From positions 1 through 64,000 of the forward strand of contig NW_007360617.1 of the NCBI RefSeq assembly GCF_000192795.1: a stretch of 64,000 bases of DNA. The letters are read 5' to 3'. The position numbers and the translations under genes were made by a program. This document shows positions 11,374-20,003 of the stretch, piece after piece; position 1 is the stretch's first letter; each line of letters begins with the position of its first letter. Under the pieces are notes generated by a model that worked only from the letters and a program-made list of their open reading frames with translations, had not been told where the DNA came from and made no database searches. The DNA is from Vavraia culicis subsp. floridensis (Eukaryota; Microsporidia; Pleistophoridae).

Positions 11374-13248
11374 ATGCTTTTGCTTCTCCTTGTTCTTGCT
11401 ATGCTGGCTGCTATTGGCTTGTTTACAGCTATTGCAGGACCAAAATTGCTCGATATGATGAAAAACAAAGACAATCCCAGTAAAGATGCAAAGCCAAACA
11501 GTGACCAAAATCCTGATGGCGATACGGATACACCAGATGACCCCACAAAGGCAGATGGTGATTTACAAAATCCTGACGGCGACACGGATGCACCAGATGA
11601 CCCCACAAAGGCAGATGGTGATTTACAAAATCCTGACGGCGACACGGATGCACCAGATGACCCTGCTAAAAAAGAAGGAAACAATCGACCTACTGAAAAT
11701 AATTCGGATGCACCAAATTATCCCTCCAAGAGAGATGAAAACGGTCAAACTGACGAGAATAATTCTGATAAAAGTGTCGATGAAAATTCACATCCAAACG
11801 CTAAACCAGACGAAAAACATAATCTGGAAAAACAAACAGCAATGGATGAACTAAAGCAATCTGATCCGTCGTCAAGACGTCCAAGCTCACAGAAGAACAA
11901 AAATAATGCAAAACAACCAAAAAACCGGCAACAACAGCCAAACCCACAACAACCTGGTTCTACTCCGAAAAACCAGCAACAACAGCCAGGCCCAGGACAA
12001 AAGCCAAACCCTTCTAGTCCACAAAAACAGCCAGGCCCAGGACAAAAGCCTAGTCCTTCAAGTCCACAACAACCTGGTTCTACTCCGAAAAACCCGCAAC
12101 AACAGCCAGGCCCAGGACAAAAGCCAAATCCTTCAAGTCCACAAAAACAGCCAGGCCCAGGACAAAAGCCTAGTCCTTCAAGTCCACAAAAACAGCCAGG
12201 CCCAGGACAAAAGCCAAATCCTTCAAGTCCACAACGACCTGATTCTACTCCGAAAAACCCGCAACAACAACCAGGCCCAGGACAAAAGCCAAATCCTTCA
12301 AGTCCACAACGACCTGATTCTACTCCGAAAAACCCGCAACACTCGACTTCACAAAAAAACGATACTGATAAAAACCAATCAACAAATTTGCGGAATAAAT
12401 CGCCAAAGTCACCAAATCAAACACCATCTAACACACAAAAGAATCCTCGACAGAAGGATTTACCAAGTCACAATCGAAACAATGAGAGCGTAAAACCTCT
12501 TAATAGAACCCCAGAATTGGGTGAAAAATCACCGGATGGTTCTCTAAAGCCTGGCAAGAAGCAAACACCTGATGATTCCAAAAACTCGCCAGATAGTAGC
12601 AATCAACAACAAAATACTAACAAAGCACAATCAAAAAAACAAACTGACAAAGATAACAACCAGAAAAGAAATCTTAACAAACCGGAAAAGCATCCAGAGC
12701 CTGGAGAGAGTGATATTAACGGTAAAGATAAGAACAGCGAAGGAGATAAAATGAAGGGAGATGTGCCAGCAAAAGAGAAAGATAAGAACAGTGAAGCAGA
12801 TAAAATGAAGGGAGATGTGCCAGCAAAAGAGAAAGATAAGAACAGTGAAGCAGATAAAATGAAGGGAGACGTGCCAGCAAAAGAGAAAGATAAGAACAAC
12901 CGCAATGCAAACAAAAACGGTAAAAAAGACGAATCTCCCAATAAAAATGAAGGTGAAGGTAAGCAACCACTAGATGAGAATAAACAGAAAAAGAAAAACA
13001 AAGGGAAAGAAAATGGAAATGAAAACGACGGTGAGAATAAAGACAATGTAAAAGAAGAAGATGACGGCAACAGTCAAAATAAGGAACAACCAGATGATGG
13101 TAAAATTAAACTAAAAGATGCGGATGAAAAGGACCCTTCAAAATCTGTCGAAAATAGCAACAAGAAAGCAGAAAAGGAAAAACCTCGTAAATTGAACAAG
13201 TCACCATCACCTTGTGAATGTATTTGCTGTCCTCATGGTCGCTCGTAA
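11374..13248 (+). CDS. Membrane-anchored or secreted low-complexity repeat protein, 624 aa
   Basis: The N-terminus is a hydrophobic segment of about 22 residues (2-23), a signal peptide or signal anchor. The remainder is unstructured. It has three copies of an Asp/Pro-rich 20-residue unit (about residues 48-107), then Pro/Gln/Lys-rich repeats built on QQPGPGQKPNPSSPQ (about 180-325), then Lys/Asn/Glu-rich sequence with three 18-residue KDKNSEADKMKGDVPAKE units (about 455-510). It ends in a small Cys cluster (PCECICC). No known domain is present. The layout is typical of microsporidian spore-surface or polar-tube-like proteins, but that is inference. It belongs with the proteins at 14204 and 17134, which share the same plan and TATA spacing. 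Confidence 0.75.
   Translation: MLLLLLVLAMLAAIGLFTAIAGPKLLDMMKNKDNPSKDAKPNSDQNPDGDTDTPDDPTKADGDLQNPDGDTDAPDDPTKADGDLQNPDGDTDAPDDPAKKEGNNRPTENNSDAPNYPSKRDENGQTDENNSDKSVDENSHPNAKPDEKHNLEKQTAMDELKQSDPSSRRPSSQKNKNNAKQPKNRQQQPNPQQPGSTPKNQQQQPGPGQKPNPSSPQKQPGPGQKPSPSSPQQPGSTPKNPQQQPGPGQKPNPSSPQKQPGPGQKPSPSSPQKQPGPGQKPNPSSPQRPDSTPKNPQQQPGPGQKPNPSSPQRPDSTPKNPQHSTSQKNDTDKNQSTNLRNKSPKSPNQTPSNTQKNPRQKDLPSHNRNNESVKPLNRTPELGEKSPDGSLKPGKKQTPDDSKNSPDSSNQQQNTNKAQSKKQTDKDNNQKRNLNKPEKHPEPGESDINGKDKNSEGDKMKGDVPAKEKDKNSEADKMKGDVPAKEKDKNSEADKMKGDVPAKEKDKNNRNANKNGKKDESPNKNEGEGKQPLDENKQKKKNKGKENGNENDGENKDNVKEEDDGNSQNKEQPDDGKIKLKDADEKDPSKSVENSNKKAEKEKPRKLNKSPSPCECICCPHGRS
11510..12340 (+). repeat. In-frame tandem repeats inside the 624-aa protein gene
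   Basis: A 60-bp unit is repeated near 11510-11670, and a Pro/Gln-encoding unit of 45-90 bp recurs with near-identity between about 11930 and 12340. Unit lengths are multiples of three, so the frame is kept. Confidence 0.75.
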
Positions 13249-14166
13249 GGAGAAAACCATACATGTGAACAATAAATTAGTATTTTTCATGAGATGAAGG
13301 AGATTAGGATGGTGTCATTTTATGTTGGCCATTTGCTCGGTTATGCCACATTAGCATGGCAAGCTACACTTTGTTAATATCACAGATAGATTTTATGAAA
13401 TATTAGGGGATCACTGATGTGAACCAGCTTATAATAACAAAACGTCTGAGACGTATTTTGACAGGTGAGCTTGTGGAACTGATAACTATGACACGTAGTG
13501 CGAATGACCGCTTGATACGCACATCAGATGAAAGGCACGCTTTTTCATGTTCTAGTCAACTGAATAAAATAGTTATTTACTTCCACCATAATATTCCTGA
13601 TCCACGTGTATTATGTGTTAGAAGTAATAATACCGTGTAATTTATTTGTTACTCTTTTGCAATGTAAATTTTACAATTCGTTTTAGTTGGGAGTATCTGC
13701 CCTGAATACTTGTACCACATCCCATAATCGAATAGAAAATCTTCGACATATGGAATTAGCGATTTTAGCGATTTGCTGAGTAAAAAATACGATAAGTGTT
13801 AGGTTAAAAACAAACATAGTGTGGAGTTATCGTAAATTGTCTGGATGAACGCTTTTATAATCATTTTGGCTTATTGTGAATCGTATGATATCAAATTGCT
13901 GGAAAGGACGTTGTGAACAAAGGGTTTAAATACTGCCATATGGCATGGCATTGCGATATTGTATTAGTTTTTGGATCATCATGTGTTAATGATTTGTCAT
14001 GTGGTAAAGAGTTGATGAATAGTTTATGGTTCCACGTGATTAGACCATGACATTGTATGTCTGTCAACGATAATTGACTGCAAATACGATTGGTTTTTCT
14101 TCTATTGTAAGTTACAAGACAGGTTATCAAAATTAATTAAAGCAAAAATTATTGGGTGCTGTAAAA
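13249..14166. other. Gene-free stretch between two repeat-protein genes
   Basis: No ATG-started coding-like ORF; the open frame at 13419-13640 begins with GTG and has no recognisable features. Confidence 0.4.
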
Positions 14167-14183
14167 TATATAAAACTATAAAT
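14167..14183 (+). promoter_or_regulatory. TATA element of the ENKP-repeat gene
   Basis: TATATAAAACTATAAAT; the second TATA lies 21-28 nt before the ATG at 14204. An out-of-frame ATG at 14182 falls within it. Confidence 0.5.
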
Positions 14184-14203
14184 ATGGAATGTGAAAAGAA
14201 AGT

Positions 14204-15709
14204 ATGTTTTTAATTCCTTTGTTAGCTTTATTATTATTGGGATTGTTTATGCTTTTGGCTATTGGTATTCCTTTATTGTTAAAGAATAAGAAAAGTGATG
14301 ATAGTGATTCTATAGATCCTGGATTGTTATCCAAAGGAAAGAATGCTGGTAATGGCAAGAACAGTGGACCGGGTAAAGCAACTAATGATGACAATGAAAG
14401 TCCAGAAAAGCCTGATACGATAGAGGAAGCAGAATGGTTTGATGAGGGTCAACCTGGCGAAAACAACCCCGCTGAAAACAAGCCTACTGAAAACAAGCCT
14501 GGCGAAAGTAAACCGGGTGAAAATAAACCCGATGAAAACAAGCCTGCTGAAAATAAACCGGGTGAAAACAAGCCTGGCGAAAATAAACCGGAGGCAAATA
14601 AACCCGATGAAAACAAGCCTGCTGAAAATGAACCGGGTGAAAACAAGCCTGGCGAAAGTAAACCGGGTGAAAATAAACCCGATGAAAACAAGCCTGCTGA
14701 AAACAAGCCTGCTGAAAACAAGCCTGCTGAAAATAAACCCGGCGAAAACAACCCTACTGAAAACAAACCTGGCGAAAACAACCCTACTGAAAACAAACCT
14801 GGCGAAAATAAACCGGGTGAAAATAAACCCGGCGAAAACAAGCCTGCTGAAAATAAACCGGGTGAAAACAAGCCTGGCGAAAATAAACCGGAGGCAAATA
14901 AACCCGATGAAAACAAGCCTGCTGAAAATGAACCGGGTGAAAACAAGCCTGGCGAAAATAAACCGGAGGCAAATAAACCCGATGAAAACAAGCCTGGCGA
15001 AAGTAAACCGGGTGAAAATAAACCCGGCGAAAACAACCCTACTGAAAACAAACCTGGCGAAAATAAACCGGGTGAAAATGAACCGGGTGAAAACAAGCCT
15101 GGCGAAAATAAACCTACTGAAAATAAACCGAGTGAAAACAAGCCATGTGGTGCTAATCAGGGTACAAAAGGAACATGTCCGATTAATTCCGGTGAAGTCA
15201 ATTCCGGAAAAAGTATTCAAGATGGTGAAGTGCCGTGTAATGGTAAACCTAGTAATGGAAATTCAATAGAGAAAGCTAATGGTGAGAAAGTAGAAGAGAA
15301 CAAGCCTGAGGAAGAGAAGGCTGATGAGGAGAAAGCTGAAGGTGAAAAGGCAGAAGAGAACAAGCCTGAAGAAGAGAAGGCTGAGGAAGAGAAGGCTGAT
15401 GAGGAGAAAGCTGAAGGTGAAAAGGCAGAAGAGAACAAGCCTGAAGAAGAGAAGGCTGATGAGGAGAAAGCTGATGAGGAGAAAGCTGATGAGGAGAAGG
15501 CTGATGATGAAAAGGCAGAAGAGAACAAGTCTGAGAAAGAGAAGGCTGATGATGAAAAGGCAGAAGAGAACAAGCCTGAGAAAGAGAAGGCTGATGATGA
15601 AAAGGCAGAAGAGAACAAGCCTGAGAAAGAGAAGGCTGATGAGGAGAAAGCTGATGATGAAAGGGCAGAAGAGAACAAGCCTGAGGAAGAGAAACCTGAC
15701 ACGAGGTAA
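14204..15709 (+). CDS. Membrane-anchored ENKP/EEKA repeat protein, 501 aa
   Basis: Residues 2-26 are strongly hydrophobic and followed by Lys-Asn-Lys-Lys, which fits a signal anchor or signal peptide. From about residue 84 to 312 the chain is a run of pentapeptides xENKP, with x mostly Gly, Ala, Asp or Thr. A short linker (about 312-360) carries the only cysteines (three). The last 140 residues are Glu/Lys/Ala-rich, built on EEKADEEKAEENKPEK-like units, and should form highly charged helix or disorder. I know no homolog. Extreme charge and regular repeats suggest a spore-wall, exospore or polar-tube-associated matrix role, by inference only. The ATG was chosen by the TATA spacing and by the hydrophobic start. 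Confidence 0.75.
   Translation: MFLIPLLALLLLGLFMLLAIGIPLLLKNKKSDDSDSIDPGLLSKGKNAGNGKNSGPGKATNDDNESPEKPDTIEEAEWFDEGQPGENNPAENKPTENKPGESKPGENKPDENKPAENKPGENKPGENKPEANKPDENKPAENEPGENKPGESKPGENKPDENKPAENKPAENKPAENKPGENNPTENKPGENNPTENKPGENKPGENKPGENKPAENKPGENKPGENKPEANKPDENKPAENEPGENKPGENKPEANKPDENKPGESKPGENKPGENNPTENKPGENKPGENEPGENKPGENKPTENKPSENKPCGANQGTKGTCPINSGEVNSGKSIQDGEVPCNGKPSNGNSIEKANGEKVEENKPEEEKADEEKAEGEKAEENKPEEEKAEEEKADEEKAEGEKAEENKPEEEKADEEKADEEKADEEKADDEKAEENKSEKEKADDEKAEENKPEKEKADDEKAEENKPEKEKADEEKADDERAEENKPEEEKPDTR
14455..15145 (+). repeat. 15-bp unit tandem array coding xENKP
   Basis: About 46 near-consecutive 15-bp units, with higher-order copies: blocks of several units around 14515-14640 recur almost unchanged near 14820-14945. 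This suggests expansion by unequal exchange. Confidence 0.85.
15295..15700 (+). repeat. Acidic/basic coding repeat array (EEKA/EENKP)
   Basis: Imperfect units of 12-51 bp encoding ADEEKA, EGEKAEENKPEE and ENKPEKEKADD segments in the C-terminal part of the 501-aa protein. Confidence 0.75.
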
Positions 15710-17106
15710 TTAATGGATGATGTTTAGAATTAACCTGAAGCTGAAATTTACCAAAATAATCCTGCAAGAATTGGAGAAATAATAAATCTATAGAAGGTCT
15801 TAATACAAACCAATAGAACAACACACTAGCATTATAAATATGGCATAACCAAGCGGTGGGTAAAACGATTCATAAAATGTTATTTTGCCGGTACTGAACA
15901 GCATTTCTATTTTTGCAGCACATAGGCCCTCAAATCATAGTATTAAGCAAATAGATGACGCTTTTTCAAAAGCATGTGTTATTCTAAATGTCTGGTTTAT
16001 ACTTCTGAATTCACACATCCCCATTCAACAACATTAAAATTATTCGTCCGTCTCCTCCATCAACATCAATTGCAATGTGCCACGTAATTTATTTTATTTA
16101 TATTACCGCACTACTAGTTTCAACCATTAAAAGTATTCCTCAGAGCATAATTTTAGTAGAAAACCCTCAACTTACTTTTTTAAGAAGGTATGCCCAATAC
16201 CAACAGTTTAGTACGCGTTCTGAACAGACGTTAACAACAAATTAAGGTAACTGGCTACGTAATATTTAATTAAAGCGATAAAAGAGCAAAAACACCTCTA
16301 ATTAAAGTATCTATCACGGTATTGATCAATGCCATTAACCAATCATAATACGAAAGTATGCTCTCCCCTGCAGAATCAGCACCATTCCAAAATGTATTGC
16401 AAGTAAAATAATCACTCGCTAATCTCAACATAAAGCACGTATTAAATGCGATATCCACATAACGTACATGTTCTACAGTACGATCAATAAAAAATTTTAC
16501 CGTTTTATTTTACCACTGATGTCCGTGCTGAGTATCATAACTGATATCCTGTCTGTATCAGGCTCAAACTTTTTAACACGTTTTATACGGTACTGATTAA
16601 TCAGGTACTCGTTGTAGACCTGAAATGTTCATCATATTTTATCTGATGTATTCCCCTTTTGAACAAGCTGATGCGCTTAGCACAATACGCCTGTTCAAAG
16701 CATAATTTTGATTTTACTTCCAACACAAATCAAATACACGATTGTATACGACAATGTAACGAGGTTAAAAAGCGTAATCGGCTCAGCAAAACTATTTTTC
16801 ATCAATTGTATAACAACCAGCCATAAATGAAACGACAAATAAATTTATTATTCATTATACAACATGCTGGGTGTTGCACACATGATACGCATCCTCGAAC
16901 ATGCTTTCATTGGCAGTAAATTATACTTCCATGATGATCAGTAATCGAATCATATGCGCCCTTCTAAAAGGGGCAACGTGAAAGGGTGCATTTTGTTGAC
17001 ACGGTGATTTCTTGATTGAACCGTTTCTTCGAATTATTTGCAAATATTCGTAGTTGACTTGTGATTTGCAGGTTTACGGCTATTTGCACGTGCGCTTCAC
17101 AAAAAA
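15710..17106. other. Gene-free AT-rich stretch
   Basis: No ATG-started ORF with coding character. I see no promoter element or RNA gene. Confidence 0.4.
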
Positions 17107-17114
17107 TATAAATA
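17107..17114 (+). promoter_or_regulatory. TATA box of the 170-aa repeat-protein gene
   Basis: TATAAATA, 20-27 nt upstream of the ATG at 17134. Confidence 0.6.
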
Positions 17115-17133
17115 CTGTTCTTTTTTACATTCC

Positions 17134-17646
17134 ATGAAATGTTTAACCATTATTGTTATTGCAGTGGCCTGTGTTCTCCTGATAGTTGTTCCTGCTATAG
17201 TTTGGTACTGTCTGTCGGATGAAGGGTCAGAGGAGGACTCCTCTTCTGGGACTCTTACTATGACAAGCGGTGGTTCGGATAATAACAAAGAAGATTCTTG
17301 GTTAGGTGGGCAATCTGAGGATGAAACTGCAGATGAGGATGCACAGGAGGGCAGCACAGTGCCAGGTTACCGCATATATGTTGTGCAACCTGGTGAGGAA
17401 CAGGGCGCGAATCCTACTGGCGAAGAGACTGAGAAAGGTGCTGGTGAAGAGACCGAGGAAGGTGCTGGTGAAGAGACCGAGGAAGGTGCTGGCGAAGAGA
17501 CCGAGAAAGGTGCTGGTGAAGAGACTGAGAAAGGTGCTGGTGACGAGGCAGGGGATACGGGTAAGGGAACAGAAGAGCGCACTGCGGGTAATAATGGTAA
17601 GGAAAAAGCAAGAGAGACAGAAGGCAATGCTGAAGAAGGTGCATAG
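17134..17646 (+). CDS. Membrane-anchored acidic repeat protein, 170 aa
   Basis: A hydrophobic segment (residues 3-26) carries one Lys before it and an acidic, Ser-rich stretch after it, as in a signal anchor or signal peptide. Residues 27-90 are acidic and Gly/Ser-rich. Residues 93-140 hold five to six copies of the octapeptide EETEKGAG. The tail is Lys/Glu/Gly-rich. There are no cysteines outside the hydrophobic segment. It shares its plan (hydrophobic N-terminus, charged repeats, TATAAATA at -20) with the proteins at 11374 and 14204, and the three lie in a row on the same strand. Function unknown; a surface or matrix role is inferred. Confidence 0.7.
   Translation: MKCLTIIVIAVACVLLIVVPAIVWYCLSDEGSEEDSSSGTLTMTSGGSDNNKEDSWLGGQSEDETADEDAQEGSTVPGYRIYVVQPGEEQGANPTGEETEKGAGEETEEGAGEETEEGAGEETEKGAGEETEKGAGDEAGDTGKGTEERTAGNNGKEKARETEGNAEEGA
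17428..17545 (+). repeat. 24-bp tandem repeat coding EETEKGAG
   Basis: About five near-identical 24-bp copies, in frame within the 170-aa protein gene. Confidence 0.8.
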
Positions 17647-17946
17647 AACGCAAAGTATTGCTTAAATAAATTATTTGTACATTTTTAGCGCATACCTCAC
17701 TTTATACACCAACAAATTTAAACTCTACAAATACGGTCATGTCATGAGATGTAAGCGCAGCCAGTCTTAAACGCCAATCTGATCACATTGTCATACACAA
17801 ATACGTCACAATAATCCCTACACATATGCAATATTAAACGTATAAGTTAATTCACATATTCCAAAGGTTGTCTCTACCATATCAACATTAAACAAATTTT
17901 CCGTTCTCAATGATAATCTAATTACGCTATCGCACTCAACCATTAA

Positions 17947-18459
17947 CTAAACCATTGCCTCGTACCTAATCACATTATCATACGCAAAACACGGCCCAAA
18001 ATTAACAGTCACAGATCCACCATCGTAAAAGCTCAGTGCAGGGAAATACTCCTTACCATACAAATCATGATATGCGATGCCTAGATCAACACCATTAACA
18101 AAGAATTTAAGGAAGTGCTCAACTTTCAACACACTAATCACATCATCGGCACCAAACTTGTGTGCATACGCGTTACGGACACCTTTATGGTACTTGTAGC
18201 CCTTTGAACTGCCAAATGCGTATGAATCTTCCAAACCAAGCGGGCCGTACAATTTATGATCTTTTGGTGCCAGGCCTATTCTTACATGTGGCTTGTTAAC
18301 GAGCACCTCAAAGTAAATGTTGCCCTTTACTGCACTGCCTGTTATGCATGACTTGTTGTTGGTCGTTGAGTTTACGGTCAAGCCACGCGTGTCTACCCAA
18401 ATATTATCCGTGGAGTGAAAGCGCATGGATTTGTAGATGTGTGGTCGTGTGTGCAGCAT
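17947..18459 (-). CDS. SPRY-domain protein, Ash2/Bre2-like (COMPASS subunit)
   Basis: At 170 residues this is little more than a SPRY domain. The order of motifs matches Ash2L/Bre2: YFEVLV, then HVRIGLA, GLEDSYAFGSSKGYKYHKG (aligning with the Ash2 GYDKFGYSYRDIDGSKVHK-like region), DDVISVL, FFVNGVDLGIAYHDLYG and FPALSFYDGGSVTVNFGP. Ash2/Bre2 works with Swd1, Swd3 and a SET protein to methylate histone H3 Lys4. The usual N-terminal winged-helix/PHD part is absent, so this is a minimal form. The frame runs upstream to 18480 without an ATG; the first ATG is at 18459, with a CCC element 30 nt upstream. Other SPRY families (RanBPM, TRIM) fit less well because the KVHK and FKDIYG-like segments are Ash2-specific. 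Confidence 0.75.
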   Translation of the reverse strand: MLHTRPHIYKSMRFHSTDNIWVDTRGLTVNSTTNNKSCITGSAVKGNIYFEVLVNKPHVRIGLAPKDHKLYGPLGLEDSYAFGSSKGYKYHKGVRNAYAHKFGADDVISVLKVEHFLKFFVNGVDLGIAYHDLYGKEYFPALSFYDGGSVTVNFGPCFAYDNVIRYEAMV

Positions 18460-18609
18460 TGTAGTACCGAGAATGAGCAAGGGCTAAGTAAATTAGATTC
18501 TGTTCAATGCTTGGAATTGCTTTGAATGCGATAAACCGAAAGTATAAAATATTTGCAAAAGTGCATTTTGAAGCGGCAGAACGGGAAGTGGGATAGTGCT
18601 GGAGGCAAG

Positions 18610-18873
18610 ATGATTAATGAACATGCTATGATTCAATGGCCTGCTCACTGTTTTATGACAAGATCGTTCTTTGAAACGTATTTTCAGAACATAAGAGATT
18701 GTTTCGCTGATTTCTCCTGGTTAGTGATGTTGCTTCATGGTGGTACGTATGTATCACATGATGAGCAAGTAAAACAATCTATCCGTTTGATTGGTGTATG
18801 CACATTTGAACAGGTACATCATTCCTTGCATGACCAGAAAGGTGTGTCTGAGTGCGCTGATATGAGAAGATAA
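18610..18873 (+). CDS. Small hypothetical ORF, possible paralog of the ORF at 19369
   Basis: An 87-residue frame from its first ATG, with TATAAAAT at 18543-18550 upstream. It shares with the ORF at 19369-19740 a Pro-x-His-Cys motif, then about 30 residues later Leu-His-(Arg)-Gly-Gly-Thr. The DNA around both motifs is also similar (TCACTGTTT and GGTGGTACG, about 100 nt apart in both). No signal peptide or known domain. It may be a shortened duplicate or a decaying gene. Confidence 0.3.
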   Translation: MINEHAMIQWPAHCFMTRSFFETYFQNIRDCFADFSWLVMLLHGGTYVSHDEQVKQSIRLIGVCTFEQVHHSLHDQKGVSECADMRR

Positions 18874-19368
18874 ATAAACGTACTTCAGCAACAAATGCAT
18901 CATTCCTAGTAATTGATAATTTGCCCATCTCTAAGGAAAAACTATCATTATAAATGGTGTTAGAACAAAATACGGTTTTCTGATGAGATGTAGTAATATG
19001 GCACAGACACTTCTTCACGGTGGAATATTCCAAACACAGCAAATGTTCTTCTCATTCTGATAAGCACCCTCTCTACCCCGATACTCGCAATCAATCCACT
19101 TCAACTCGTACAGATCGCACGATACGAAACAAATAAACAAAAATTCCTGATCAAAAACGTAAAACATTTTAGCACTGAGGCAAACCAATTCGATCCATTC
19201 GGTGTTGTGCATCAAAAGAGCATATCAATTGCTTTAAATTGTTACGTTCTCATGAACAGCTATGCGCGTGCCTTAAAAGCGTGCTTAAATACTAAGTGTC
19301 TAACAGAACATGAGAGCTGCATACGTTGTAACACTTTCTTATCGTAGGATGCGTGACGTGCTCTAAAT

Positions 19369-19740
19369 ATGGCGGTTAGTACGAATAACCGGTTCATTAA
19401 ATTTCTTAGCACTTGTTATAGACGCTGTTCAAGATACTATTGGAGCGCATCACCGCAATACTATATTAGAATGTTTCTTCGTGCCGGTATGGCAACAATG
19501 ACTGTGTTTAGCTCCATTTTGTTTTTTCAGCCTCATTTTATTCATGAGAACAGCTTTAACATCTGTTCAAATAAGCCTTATCACTGTTTGGTTGGCCAAA
19601 TATTTGCATCGCGAGTGTTTATAGCAGATCTCAAGTCATTCCGTGAGGTTATGTACACGTTGCATCGGGGTGGTACGCTGCAATTAATTAGATGGAATAC
19701 CGGAAAAGCATGCGTTCTGGATGATATGGTATGGCGATAA
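19369..19740 (+). CDS. Hypothetical protein, 123 aa, short-ORF family
   Basis: An ATG-started frame with a basic, Tyr/Arg-rich N-terminus (residues 8-40), a hydrophobic stretch (about 42-55) that could be a membrane segment, then a Cys/His-containing part with Ile-Cys-Ser-Asn, Tyr-His-Cys-Leu, Leu-His-Arg-Gly-Gly-Thr and Leu-Ile-Arg-Trp. This motif series reappears in shorter frames at 18610-18873 and 8769-8954 and, weakly, at 7205-7391. I do not recognise the family. A clear TATA box at the usual spacing is missing, so expression is uncertain. Confidence 0.4.
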   Translation: MAVSTNNRFIKFLSTCYRRCSRYYWSASPQYYIRMFLRAGMATMTVFSSILFFQPHFIHENSFNICSNKPYHCLVGQIFASRVFIADLKSFREVMYTLHRGGTLQLIRWNTGKACVLDDMVWR

Positions 19741-19878
19741 ACAAATATCTTTGAGAAAAAAGACTTACTTATCATGCATGGTAAATAATGATTTTTCACA
19801 ACCGTGCTAGAGGGTCCTCTTCAAACAAAATAAATTGCCAAAAACACGTGACCTAATTATGTAGATGCTTAATGAACG

Positions 19879-19886
19879 TATAAAAA
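19879..19886 (+). promoter_or_regulatory. Candidate TATA box for the 528-aa protein
   Basis: TATAAAAA about 120 nt upstream of the ATG at 20004. This is farther than in the other genes and would imply a leader of roughly 90 nt. Confidence 0.3.
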
Positions 19887-20003
19887 CAATCACTCACCCG
19901 TAACAAGCACATCTCCAATACCAGCAATCACAAAGTAAAACACATACGTTTCAGAACATCACACACGCACAAAACTGCCTAAAGCATCCTATCATTGCCA
20001 AAT

